Shown here: in pieces, positions 48,297 to 59,254 of the stretch | Position numbering within the stretch: position 1 is the stretch's first letter | Layout: each line of letters starts with the position of its first letter | Origin: Mactra quadrangularis | Lineage: Eukaryota; Mollusca; Bivalvia; Venerida; Mactridae | Assembly (NCBI GenBank): GCA_025267735.1 | Contig: CM046297.1 | Location: forward strand, 37,226,011-37,290,010 | Direction of reading: 5' to 3' | Length of the DNA: 64,000 nt | Translations under genes and position numbers: made by a program | Notes under the pieces: model-generated | What the model saw: only the letters and a program-made list of their open reading frames with translations | Databases searched by the model: none | What the model was told of the DNA's origin: nothing

Positions 48297-49834
48297 TACG
48301 TATATGCTTATAAAGTTATGTCGGTTCAAGAAGTTGATATAAACATTATTTTTTGTTAAATTCGAAGTTATCCTAAGTTGATTGTTGCGCTAAAGGTCTG
48401 TTTCTTTAGGATGTTACTATCACCGCTGACTTGTTAAGATGTGGACAAGAGTGTTCATGGTGCTCTTTGATTATTTACAACCTAGGAGAGCGGGTTTGAA
48501 ACCCCTCCGTCTGTCTTAGCCTATGTTAGCCGATGTCGCGGATATATGATAGTTTGTTATGGATTCGATTCCCGGTCATGGCTGGTCATATATTTTCTTG
48601 ATAACTCTTCTGTAAAGTCGGATCCCGTCTATTCTTAATGCAAACTAGTCTTTAGATTTCAGATCTTTTTTACGAAATCTAAGATTTTTTTTCATTTTTA
48701 TCTCGATGTACGCGTGTAGGTTTGCTGATAAGCCAGACTGTCCCAAGACTATTTCGTTGAAAATTCTTGATGTGCGCGGAGCGGGAATGTTTTATTAATA
48801 AGTAATTCACGAATACATAGGACGATCATGGCGTCTTAATTGATGAATAAGCTTTACTTCCAAGCATTCAGTTAGAATTGATTCTGTACGCTGGGTTGAT
48901 AGAACAGAACTGAGTGGAATAGAACTTTCATTATCTCAAATCATGACACGTGATACATTCGTGAAATTACTTGAAGAATGGAATAATATGCGTGGGAGGG
49001 AGGGGGTTTGTGTGAAATAGGGTTAGGGACTGTGAGACAGTGAAGGGGGAGGGGAGGGTAGAGAGACAGGGAGCGAGATAGAAAGAGATACAGAGGGACA
49101 GAGACAGAGGGACGGAAAGTTAGCGTGAAACTTTGAAACATTAAAAATTAAATTTTGCATCTATCATTATGTTAAACGATTACACATTTTAACTTGTGTT
49201 TGTTTTGTGTAAACTATCATATTTTCTTGATGTAATTCGCATCATAGATTTATTTAAGAGTTCATTTAGGTGTCTATATGTTTTAATTAATGTGGGATAT
49301 AGACGAGGGATGTTCTCATTTATTGATATTAGTTAGCTGGGACATGTTACAAATGTTTTCTAGGGCCGTAGAAATAGCGGGGGCCAGGGGATCAGACCTT
49401 TATTCTATGAAGGATGAGCCTTTGTTTAGACCCTAAAGAGGTTGGACTTACTGATATATGAGGGGTGATAATGTACGGTGGTCCCCCCGATCTTTAAATG
49501 GTTCATACGAGCCTGAAATCAATGTTTGTAAGTTGTACGCAATACAAGTGTTGTTATAGCCATAAACAGTCGGGGCGTGTCGTATTGTATACGGAATTTG
49601 CCGAAGTGCTCGGATCAGTATCATTATTGTACCATCGTAAAACTTCGGCAATTTCCGTGACTATTTAGCAAAGATTGATGATTAATGTAGCTTCTTAATT
49701 TCTCGCTTTAATCACATTTAAATTATGAAATAATATTTTTGTATTTTTTATTTTTGCATATTTGAACTTGTGATGAAGCAAAAAGTATTTTTGAACGTTC
49801 TTTTAAAGAAATAATAAATAAAAAAACTGTATGG
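48297..49834. other. Unassigned stretch with purine-rich tract
   Basis: No gene is recognised. GATTCGATTCCCGGTCATGG near 48562 resembles the B-box region of the family A SINE. A G/A-rich tract fills 49000-49120 (GAGAGACAGGGAGCGAG, GACAGAGACAGAGGGACGG). A GATGTCATAC site lies near 49888. Confidence 0.4.
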
Positions 49835-49880
49835 AGCCGGTGGGATTTGAACCAGGACCTTTCATTCTGCATCTAAAATG
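49835..49880 (-). other. tRNA 3'-half-like fragment
   Basis: On the minus strand, GGTCCTGGTTCAAATCCCAC followed by CGGCTCC resembles a T-arm plus acceptor strand of a tRNA. The 5' half (D arm, matching acceptor strand) is not present, so it is a tRNA-related fragment or SINE head, not a functional tRNA gene. Confidence 0.45.
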
Positions 49881-50625
49881 TCACGTGATGTCATACTTTA
49901 TGACTTATTTTGTTGGATTTATTGACATTTGTGGACACGAAAATATGTGATTATTGTTTAATTGGAGTGTTTTTAATTAATTTCAGTGTTAATTGGATGT
50001 TAATTGGAACTGGATATATACATAGGAAACATACTGTTAGCTCCTGAGAGCTGGAATGACTTAGAAATGGATTTTAAAGTTTGACATTTCCTGATATGGT
50101 CTGAGTAAGTTTACTTTCGTTTTATGTTTAGAAGAGTTTACTATGTATTTTGTGTCTTTTAAACTTAAATTAATTTGTACTGAGCTTTGTTTTTCATTAT
50201 TTAATCATGTTTATGCTGATAGAGTAGGGAAAATTCATGTTGGTGTCAAAATTCTTAACGAATGTTCTCTGAACGCCGTTTACTGTACCAAATGTGTTCT
50301 TTTATTTTGACCTTGTTTTACGTTTTGATGCATTTTTCTTCATTTCTAAGGCTAAATTTAATCATGTATGTTTCAATTCTAACCATTTCGACCAATTTGA
50401 AGCCGTTTCGGGCCAATTTTCTTAAATTTTTACGTTTTCGGGCTTGAAATTCGTCAAATTTCGTCATTTTTTTCAATTTTGTCAGAAATTGCTTGTTTTT
50501 TTGTGTAGAATGGTTTATTTTAACTGGAAATGCTCTCAGAAGACGTCTGGAACCCTTATTTTGCCGTTTAAAGCTTCAAAATTCGTTAAAATCTAAATTT
50601 TTTAAAATTTGTTATTTGTTTACAT
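49881..50625. other. AT-rich non-coding stretch
   Basis: Recurrent TTTCG/CGTTT words at 50270-50500, but no coherent frame or repeat. Confidence 0.4.
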
Positions 50626-50688
50626 TCAAAGGGAGGTAATTTTTGTGAATTTTCGTTGAAATCCCATACAATAGTTACCTCCCTTTGA
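50626..50688. repeat. Inverted pair of TCAAAGGGAGGTAA
   Basis: TCAAAGGGAGGTAA at 50626-50639 and its exact complement at 50675-50688 form a 14-bp hairpin with a 35-nt loop. The same word family recurs in the KLF intron and elsewhere. Confidence 0.75.
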
Positions 50689-50835
50689 CTGGTAAAATTG
50701 AAATTTTCGAATTTTTACGTATTACAGCTGAATTTCATTTATTTATTGATATAAAATGATTCTATAAACGTTTTCAGGGTTTTTTTATTTAAAAAAAAAA
50801 ATAAAAAAAAAAATTTTGAAAATGAAATTTTGAAC

Positions 50836-50918
50836 TCTCTCCTCCCTTCTCTCTCTCTCTCTCTCCCTCCCCCTCTCTCTCTCTCTCTCTCCCCTCTCTC
50901 TCTCTCTCTCTCTCCCCT
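50836..50918 (+). repeat. CT microsatellite
   Basis: Nearly pure (CT)n with CCCC interruptions over about 80 bp. Minus-strand frames rich in Arg-Glu across it are artefacts. It directly precedes the motif cluster at 50921; CT tracts often flank promoters, but this is only suggestive. Confidence 0.9.
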
Positions 50919-50920
50919 CT

Positions 50921-51275
50921 GCACTTCCGGTCCCTTTTGCACTTCCGGTCCCTTGCTTGGCTACCTGCGGACATGATACATATATATTAGTACATACATA
51001 ATTAACTATCTAACTAATTAACCTTGGTTTTCGTCTTGTCCAGCTGTAGTCTGCAACCATTCCGCCATCTTGGACTTGACAAGTATAATGTTCTCGGTTT
51101 TGACCACTTGAATAACTACGATTTTTTCTATTTATAGTAACATATTGGGTGACCGGAAGTGACGTCACTTCCGGTCACGTGATGCATAAAAATGATCACA
51201 TGACTGCCATGTGACTTGTGGGGTTTCCCATTTTTTGGTCACGTGACTTCATTACGTAGTTCCGGTTCCGGCTAG
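50921..51275. promoter_or_regulatory. Candidate TATA-less promoter: ETS, YY1, CRE and E-box motifs
   Basis: Within 355 bp lie two tandem GCACTTCCGGTCCCTT units (50921-50955; ETS-type CTTCCGG), CCGCCATCTTGG (51062-51073; YY1-type), a perfect palindrome at 51149-51178 with two ETS-type sites around TGACGTCA (CRE), TCACGTGA at 51175 and 51239, an inverted CACATGACTGCCATGTG, and GTTCCGGTTCCGG. This motif set is typical of CpG promoters of housekeeping genes. No coding exon is recognised on either side, so the transcript, if any, is unknown. Confidence 0.4.
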
Positions 51276-52189
51276 GGTTAGGGTGTTTATATTTTTTTCA
51301 AATTTTGTACAATCTTGAATTTATGCTATAGTTTATTTCTTCATTTTTCAATTTTGTTTTTATTCTCTATTGACTTGTTTTAAAGTCACTGTGTAGTTGG
51401 TTTTCAACCTAGTGATTACACAAAGACTGACCAATGTCAAGGTCGAGATTTCTTTATGTAGAATGGATTTTGTGTAATTTAAAATCCTGTTCAAACAGTT
51501 CAAACAAAATTAAAAACAACAGTTAGATATTCTTTTAATTTTATTGAATAAATATTTTATTGTCAATATACATTTATTACATTATGAAAATTAAATATAC
51601 AATACAGGGGGTGGGGGCTCCAGGGGGAACCTAACCCCCTAAAGATTTTTGAAATACTTGAACTAACAAAATAAACATACAATGCAGTGGTGGATCTAGA
51701 GAAGTGTGAAGGGGCCTGGTCCTTAGACTTTTGAAAATATTTTTTCTTGCAAATTAGTGGTTTTAGGGATGATCAATGACCAGTTCCTCTAAATTTTAGA
51801 ATAGACGTCCAGGGTTGGGGGTCAAGGGGTATGAGCCCCTAAAAATAAATACATGTACATATGTATGCAAAAATATTTTAGATGAAGTCCCTTTTTAATT
51901 TTGATATCTATTCACTTCATAATGGGGCATTTTTGTGGCTTAAAATTGAAAACATGTCTGGTTGGTGTTAATGCTATGTAAGCAGACGACACAATGTAAA
52001 AGAAACAGTTATCAAATTCTAATGTAGACCAATATTTTCATATTTCAGATTGTGAATACACAGAAACTATGAAAAGGAGTATCAACTTATAGAATGGCTT
52101 AGAGAACCTGGGGTAGGGATTGAAATGTTATTCATAAGAATAAAAAATTGGCTCAGTCAATTTTGTTGGTTCTTTTTTATGCTCCTTTA
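51276..52189. other. AT-rich non-coding stretch
   Basis: CAGTGGTGGATCTAGAGAAG near 51685 recalls the GGYGGATCCAGG transposon end at 15414, but no partner end is seen. No gene is recognised. Confidence 0.4.
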
Positions 52190-52735
52190 ACCAGTCTGAG
52201 TCATATGTGATGGACAGTTCACCAAACCATAGTTTCTTGGATGCACCAATACTACACTGTCTTGTAACAGGAGCCTATATTAACAGTCAGGATCATATGA
52301 GGTGGACAGTCTACCTAACCTCTTGGTTGCACCAATACTACACTGTCTTGGAAGTAAGTCTTTCTACAGGAGCCTATGTTAACAGTTGGGTTCATATGTG
52401 GTGGACAGTTTACCTAACCACTTGGTTGCACCAAATACCACACTGTCTTGTAAGTAAGTATTTCTACAGGAGCCTATGTTAACAGTTGGGTTCATATGTG
52501 GTGGACAGTTTACCTAACCACTTGGTTGCACCAAATACCACACTGTCTTGTAAGTAAGTTTTTCTACAGGAGCCTATGTTAACAGTCAAGGTCATATGTG
52601 GTGGACAGTTTACCTAACCACTTGGTTGCACCAATACTACACTGTCTTGTAAGTAAGTTTTTCTACAGGAGCTAATGTTGTCAGTTAAGGTCATATGTGG
52701 TGGACAGTTCCACTCACTGTCTTATAAGGAAAAGT
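52190..52735 (+). repeat. 100-bp tandem repeat (five full units and a partial)
   Basis: Units start near 52190, 52282, 52381, 52481, 52581 and 52680, the middle ones exactly 100 bp apart. Shared words are TCATATGTGGTGGACAGTTT, ACCTAACCACTTGGTTGCAC, ACACTGTCTTGTAAGTAAGT and TCTACAGGAGCCTATGTTAA. Units 3 and 4 are almost identical. The last unit is cut short. GTAAGTAAGT within units looks like a splice donor but is part of the repeat. A diverged single unit is at 2144-2202. Confidence 0.93.
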
Positions 52736-53315
52736 CATGGTCACACAAACCTCCACCTGGATTTACAGTCAGTGATTTTAACCACTCTGTAACAGAGATG
52801 AGAGGAGATTATGGGAAACATTTCAACAATAAGGGACAGGTTAGGTTTTCATGGTATCAAAACAGGGAGAAGATGGGTGAATTATAGGAAACAGGATTTG
52901 TCAGAGGTTGATATCATGTATCAGGAAGGGTGGTCTGAAATACTTAACATATTTTGGAACATTCAAGTCATGTAAAATAGTTTAAAATATATAAAAATTT
53001 TGCTATGCCCCTGTTTCAAAATGGGATCAAAAAAAATCAGGGGGGTTTAATTTTTAAGCAGCCTTTTTACAATAGGGGATGGAGAATTTTTACACCACTG
53101 GATTGTATATAGAATAAATATTGAATACAACAAAATCAAAAACAATACAAAATAAAAACAATAAAAATCATACAATACAAATACAAATACAATACAATAC
53201 AAATGTGTTCATGGCAACAATCTTAAAAGTAATAAGTTTTTGTTAAGTCAGCCATTTGATGAACTAACTGTCCTAGGTGAGCCTCAGATATCTGAACCCA
53301 AAATTTGAACCATTA
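52736..53315. other. Non-coding stretch with A-rich simple repeat
   Basis: Low-complexity AATAC/ACAAT repeats fill about 53115-53212. The frame at 52675-52887 begins in the tandem array and has no family match. Confidence 0.5.
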
Positions 53316-53681
53316 CTAAGAGCCTACCAAAAGTTTGGAGATATTTTCACTTTGCAAGCCTACTATACAAAGGTTTTATCAAAATTTTGATTACCATTTA
53401 TTATGAAATGCTTTTGAGGTTTGCTTATTGAATTTTGTTTTGGTTCTATTTATAGCTGAAACAACCAAAGTAGCTTAAAATATATGTTATAGAAAATAAT
53501 TATATTGAACTAGAGTTTGGAGGCTTTAGGATATCAGATGCTGAATCTTACAAATGTACATAAAAATGTTTTCTTTAATCACTGAATAAGCCAATAAAAA
53601 GTTATGTTTCTACAAAAACAGACGATGAAATTTAAAAATTTAAGTAAATTTTCTTTGTCTCCAAACTTTTGGTGGGTACTG
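53316..53681 (-). mobile_element. Tc1/mariner-type MITE, copy 2
   Basis: The left end CCTACCAAAAGTTTGGAGAT faces the right end TCTCCAAACTTTTGGTGGGT, ACTG followed by TA (53682-53683). The interior GGCTTTAGGATATCAGATGC is the inverted match of the copy at 21388-21765. The extreme left terminus is degraded. Confidence 0.85.
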
Positions 53682-53725
53682 TAGTAGTATAGCCTTTGTG
53701 TAATGAATCTTTACTGGTAATGTAT

Positions 53726-53974
53726 GGTTCGTTTTTTCTCAACTGTCAAAGCATGAATAATTTCACGGTGAATGTGTTTGTTAAAATTATTGTTATAATA
53801 CATACATAAGTTTCCGAAAGTGTGTATTATGGTCGAGTAAAACTGCTAATGCCTATAATGTATGATATGTTTCAGTCAATATATTTTTAATAACAATTAG
53901 GCCGCCAGTACAAAAACAATGCATTCAGTCACCATGAAATTATTCAAGCTTTGACAGTTGTGAAAAAACTGACT
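53726..53974. mobile_element. TIR element (CAACTGTCAAAG family), copy 2
   Basis: Left GTTTTTTCTCAACTGTCAAA, ATAATTTCACGGTGAATG; right CAGTCACCATGAAATTATTC, AAGCTTTGACAGTTGTGAAA. The interior (TAATACATACATAAGTTTCC, TATGATATGTTTCAGTC) is the inverted match of 55805-56055. Confidence 0.88.
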
Positions 53975-54904
53975 ATATCACTCCATGTGCTCCTGTATAA
54001 AACTACTTCATAGCATTTATTCCCGCCAAAAATCAGAAACATGGAAAGTCAAAGGCAATTTTCTGCCATAAGGATGACTATTTTAAGACAAGTGAATCAG
54101 ATAATATAATACAATGGCAACATGGCAAAAGAATTAATGGATGAACGGAGCATAGATTCAATAATACCACAGCTCATGGAGTAATACATAAATTGTAAAG
54201 ATTTTACTGTCTTACTTGACACTGTTCGGAACACCTCAGCCATTGAAAAGTGTAGTGGTTTAGTAAAATATTTCCTGATGTAAATACACAAGGCTTTCTT
54301 GAAAAATTTCGCTAAGTTACTCATTTGACAAATATTGTTAAATGACATCCTTGAATTGTGTATTTCAAATTTATGGACCAAAAAGTAAGACATTTACGTC
54401 ACCTAAACAATGCTGGGTTTGTTCCCTTCAACCCCAGTCAAAAAGCATTTCGTTTGGACATGTGGCACAAATGTAAATACAAAAAAGCATCTAAATATAT
54501 CTGAGGTTATTGGTAGTGAATAGCTGAGGAGTTCCGAATTAACCGAATTAACAATCAAACATCATGAAGTGTATTCACCTACTGTATGACACATAACACA
54601 TAAGTATGCATTCTTAACATAAGGCCATACGAAACTGATTTTCTACTTAGCATTCCAGGAGAGTTGGGTTTTAATCTTTCAAACAAAAAAATTTAACAAA
54701 ACTTGCACCAAAAATTCAACACAATAGCATAATATATTTATATGTAAAATAATTTTAGCAGTTTTGAGAGAAAATATGATGCCTGAAGATTTCAATTGCA
54801 GAAGAGTAAAAGAAGATTCTGGAAATGTGATTTGAAATGAGTAAGCTCTTCATAATGAGCAAACCAAATATTTAAAATAAAACTTTTCTATTTCACTCAA
54901 TTTT
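53975..54904. other. AT-rich non-coding stretch
   Basis: A 98-codon minus-strand frame at 54097-54393 has no domain I recognise. No other feature. Confidence 0.45.
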
Positions 54905-55173
54905 GTTGCTGTTGTTGTTTGTTGGGTTTAACGCTGTAGCAGCACATTGTATAGGTCATTTCATGGCAGTTGGACAACATACTCACTCTTCCTGGAAAGA
55001 CTAAATCTCAGGATTTAGCTGTTTATCAATTACTAGGCTTATACTTCCATAAGTGACTGACAATTCCCCGACATGTTTTAGAATCAGTTGTAGGAGGGAG
55101 AATGGCTGCAGAAACTAACTAATTCATGACGCAGCTTTATAAAAGTATGCCCTTCTGAATTGAATCAGGCGGC
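54905..55173 (-). mobile_element. tRNA-Lys-like SINE (family B), head deleted
   Basis: On the minus strand: CATACTTTTATAAAGCTGCG, GCCATTCTCCCTCCTACAAC, GTCAGTCACTTATG, GCTACAGCGTTAAACCCAAC and AACAACAACAGC tail. Only the outermost GCCGCC of the head and traces up to the B-box remain. Confidence 0.85.
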
Positions 55174-55315
55174 TTTTTCCTGTCAGGTAAGTAGGTTTGA
55201 ATTTTTTTACCAGCTTAACACAGAATCAATTTAGTATGGCCTGAACATTAACATGAATTATTTTTATCACAAAAAAACTAAAATATGATACATTGCAATC
55301 CATAATTATAGTTTT

Positions 55316-55534
55316 GTTATATTAACCTGTCACAACTTGAATAATTTCACGGTCACTGAATGTGTTATTATTTAACTTCTTTTTAACCATTGAGCCACTG
55401 ATCCAAATCAATTATTGATGATCTAACTTTATATGCAGTGATTTTGAATATCGGGGAAATAACAAATTCCCAAAAATAAAAATAACAAATTCAGTGACTG
55501 TGTAATTATTCAAGTTGTGACAGGTTAATATAAC
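55316..55534. mobile_element. TIR element (CAACTGTCAAAG family, variant), perfect 31-bp ends
   Basis: GTTATATTAACCTGTCACAA, CTTGAATAATT is mirrored exactly at the right end. The subterminal TTTCACGGTCACTGAATGTG links it to the copies at 53726 and 55805, but the outer bases differ, so it is a subfamily. It is 219 bp and non-coding. Confidence 0.88.
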
Positions 55535-55804
55535 AGAACTATATCTTTACACTTCTGTAAATGTTTTACAAATACTTAAAATTAAAAAAATGCATCTTTA
55601 GACACGTGTAAAACAATGACAATTCAAGGGTTTAGCCCAAAACAGTCATAACTCAATATAAGAAAAGAGTGAGTAACGACCGTTTTGTGCTAAACCTGTG
55701 AAATGTATAAAGCATCATTACTCCTCTTTCAAATGTTACAATTTATTGTATCGTAATGTGTAAATTCATTTGAAATAACATTTTATTGAATTTTTTAATT
55801 ATAT

Positions 55805-56055
55805 TGTCCATTTTTTCTCAACTGTCAAAGCTTGAATAATTTCACGGTGACTGAATGCATTGCTTTTGTACTAGTGGACTAATTGTTATTAAAAATATCT
55901 TGAATAAAACATATCATACGGCATAAGCAGCTTAACTTGATCATAATACATACTTTCGGAAACTCATAGATCTATGTATTACGACAATAATTTTAACAAA
56001 TGCATTCACCTTGAAATTATTCATATTTTTACAGTTGGAAAAAAAATGAGCAATG
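55805..56055. mobile_element. TIR element (CAACTGTCAAAG family), copy 4
   Basis: Left TTTTTTCTCAACTGTCAAAG, CTTGAATAATTTCACGGTGA; right TTCACCTTGAAATTATTCAT, TTTTTACAGTTGGAAAAAAA. The right arm has several substitutions. The interior is shared in inverted order with 53726-53974. Confidence 0.88.
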
Positions 56056-58014
56056 TTTTTAATTAAAACCATTTTTACAAGTGTAAATGTAATTTTGAAT
56101 GGCAGTATATACCTTCAAATACAATACATTATATTATATAATATGTTTATACGTTGAACATTGGTAACAAATAATCAGAAAGTAAAACAGAAAATTCATG
56201 AGTGAAAGTTTTCAGTATTAAAGCTGATATCAGGAATTTTCTGTGTAATTTATATAAAATCAGTCTATTTTAGTATTTTCAAGGTTTTCAGCAATTTTAA
56301 AATTTTCACTCATGAGTATTAAAGTTGGTTCACATTAACAAACAAAAACAATTCAATACTTTTCACAATCTTTTCTTTACTTTCCAGTTGTGTTCACACT
56401 AAAGTTTACAGCATAGTGCACTGCATCCACACTTAAAGTGCACTTATGGTAAAATAATATTTTCTGTTTTTTATTTAAACTTAAATATATGTAACAAAAA
56501 ACTTTTCAATTTGTAATGTTCTAAAATTCAGAAAGTTCTCAACAAACTATAATTATTTAAATAAGATTTCACACTCTTAAGTAGTCCACTTTCTGCAATA
56601 TACTCCCAGATTAATTCAAAAGTGCACATGGAAGTGCATATCAAATAAACACCATTTTTGAGCCAAGTGTGTACCAAGAGCACTATGTACAAACTTTGCA
56701 TGAACACAACTGTATTTATTAGGATAATTACAGTATCTATCTACATAACAAGATTTCCAGGACTATGTTCTGTGACCAGTTCCTGCTTTATCATTTTCCA
56801 TGAGTCAACAATTTCATAACAAACGACAATCATCAAAAATGTTTTTTAACAAAGGGAAATAACTGTGTTAACAATGTAAGTTGGTAATGTCAAGAATTAC
56901 CTCCCTTATATAAAATAATAAAAAATATATATAAATCTTCAATGTGATTGGATTTCATGATTATCAAAATAAAGTATATAAAGCTATAAATGACAGAATA
57001 TCTATATTGTTAAGATGTCAAAAACATGATTTTCAGGGTATAAATCTTTCACTGATGGAATATGCCACAATTTCAAAATGTGAAAATCTCTTTGATTTTA
57101 AAGACGCAGATATTTATCATAAAATGTATACAACTTTATCATTCCCTCATTCTACTGATCATAGCATAAAGAAATATTTTAAAATATGTGTTCTTGATTA
57201 AAAAGAGAGAAAAAACAAAACATTGAACTGCAGATATTTGACAGTGGAAAGAAAGAAGTAAACTATGTTAAACACTAAGAATCTCTGAATGTTATTGGTT
57301 GCAGAATACAGTGCATTGAATTATGTTTGTCATTTTGTACAGCTTTTCTACACTTTAAACCTTGTTAATTAAAATGCTGAGTATTTGTTTGATATATGAA
57401 TAACTATTTTGTCTTATAATACATCATTTGATAGAACTTTATATACTTGTAACATTTAAACTCAAATCTTAGGTCAACATTAATTAGTGATAATTTATAT
57501 AATAGGGTTGTGAAATTTCTTTCTTTATAATTATGATATTCAGTAGAAGAACAATATTTTTTAGGCCACTAAGTTCCGAATAGAACCAAAGTATTCAGGA
57601 TTTGTAATTGGGCACATTATTTATGGAGCTGTGGGTAGGGGCTTAAACTTAATGAGAGGTGATTTATGATTGTTGTCTTCCAAGAAGAATTAGAATTTAT
57701 ATTTCACAAAAAAGTAAGTTTTCCGCAACCCTGTTATAAAAAACATCCCGATAATAAACGTATATGTCAAAATAAAAATAAATACTTCATGTAAAAACTC
57801 CTGGACTAGTGATTCTAAAAATTGAGATTGGATTGGACTCAATTGGTAAATTAAAGATTTATATCTAAAAATTTATGAGTAAGTACATGTAAGGGTCTAT
57901 ATTTTAAAATTCTTACAATTTGATAACAGTAAATTTATGATAATTGGAGATTTACTTAAATGACAAACATGTACATGTAGAAAACAATTTGAGTTTAAGC
58001 ATGGAGTCTGATGT
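56056..58014. other. AT-rich non-coding stretch
   Basis: No gene is supported. A loose inverted pair of AAAGGGAAATAACT (56851) and ATTACCTCCCTT (56897) is present. The 85-codon frame at 56944-57201 follows directly and has no recognised domain. Confidence 0.45.
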
Positions 58015-58020
58015 CAAAAT

Positions 58021-58547
58021 CAGGCTTCCCAGCAGTGCAAAGTAAAAAACTAGGAAAAAAACTAGGAATGCCAACTCGAAAAACTAGGAGATAACTAGAA
58101 AGATAATGCAAAAAAACTAGGACTTCTTTTAGGAAAGTGTTTACCTTTTCTACCTGGAACTATACAAAATTACCATAGAAGACAGGCACAGAAGCTGCGA
58201 AGTTGACATTTTCTTTGCTCAGGCATAGACGTCATGGTGTCAATTAGAGCCTTAGTTTCCACAGGTGGTAACACATGCAGCTTGGTAAGGCAACACTTAC
58301 ACCAGACACCATACTAGCACTGGAACATGTCAATTCAACAACTTTTGGCCATTATCTGCAAATATATCTTACAGAAAAACAAATGAGGTATCAGTATTTT
58401 GCAAAACAAATTACCTTAAAATATAAAAATATAAAAACTAGGAATACTAGGAGCCTTTTGGCAAAAACTAGGAAAAAGTAGGAACCCACTGTAAAAACTA
58501 GGAAATAGTAGGAAAACTAGGAAAAACTAGGAATGCTGGGAAGCCTG
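58021..58547. mobile_element. 527-bp TIR element with subterminal AAAACTAGGA repeats
   Basis: The ends are CAGGCTTCCCAGCA and its exact complement TGCTGGGAAGCCTG, and CAAAAT flanks both sides (58015-58020, 58548-58553), a 6-bp target duplication. About a dozen AAAACTAGGA-like words crowd the first 120 and last 130 bases in the same orientation, an arrangement like transposase-binding subterminal repeats. The central 68-codon frame (58275-58481) has no transposase motif. It is a non-autonomous DNA transposon; superfamily unassigned. Confidence 0.88.
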
Positions 58548-58553
58548 CAAAAT

Positions 58554-59092
58554 TCATAATCTCAGAGTTGCCTTCACTGACAGATATAATTCTATATTTT
58601 CAAATCCTTATTGAAAAACAAATTAAAATCATTTAAATTTTAATTTTACCTTTCAATTTTAGTAAACTTTGAATTAAGATCTTTTATAAAATATAATGGC
58701 CACTTTAAAACCTCTATCATCAGTTTAGATGTTTGCGTACTCAAAATTTGCATGCACTGATTTCTCGAGTATATCACTGGAAAAACAATATGACATATCC
58801 AACACTTTACAATTTTGTGTAAGTTTTATCAAACACCTTGTAAGCAGCTTGATTGGCTGAGAGGATATCTCCGTAATCTAAAGGTTTGACAAAAATTGAC
58901 CATTAATTCATATTGTAAAAATATTTTAAAATCTGACCCATAAAAAACATATAACATCATACGTGAACAAAACATAAAACTCAGTATAGATGTTGCTAAC
59001 AACAAAAATATTACATGTTTAAAGTTAGGAGCAGTATACTTTATTTATATTTATTAATACTCTTTCCTTGCAGCTTATGGTTATTTAAGAAA
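58554..59092. other. AT-rich non-coding stretch
   Basis: Nothing recognisable. Confidence 0.5.
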
Positions 59093-59254
59093 TAACTTAC
59101 AGTTGTCTATATTTTGTTGTCTAATAAAATATAGGCATGAGTTGTGATGCGCGTATGATTAAATCACGAGTGCTTTAGCACGAGTGATTTAATAAGCGCA
59201 TCAAACGAGTGCCTATATTTTATTAGACAACAAAATATAGACAACTGTAAGTTA
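59093..59254. repeat. Long palindrome with perfect 45-bp outer arms
   Basis: Beginning TAACTTACAGTTGTCTATAT and ending with its complement, the outer 45 bp of each arm match perfectly. The inner 36 bp (GATGCGC, ATTAAATCAC, GAGTGCT words) match with several mismatches. Total 162 bp, essentially no loop. Such perfection suggests recent formation or ongoing correction between arms. Confidence 0.9.

Noticed and set aside
49835..49880. tRNA gene on the minus strand
   Set aside because: Only the T-arm and part of an acceptor strand are present; no D-arm or matching 5' acceptor strand was found.
50739..50974. Arg-Glu-rich protein on the minus strand
   Set aside because: It is a translation of the CT microsatellite.
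51270..51285. Interstitial telomere repeat (CTAGGGTTAGGGTG)
   Set aside because: Only about two units; too short to distinguish from chance.
54097..54393. 98-codon minus-strand frame
   Set aside because: No domain, no promoter or splice signals, and composition as expected for AT-rich chance frames.
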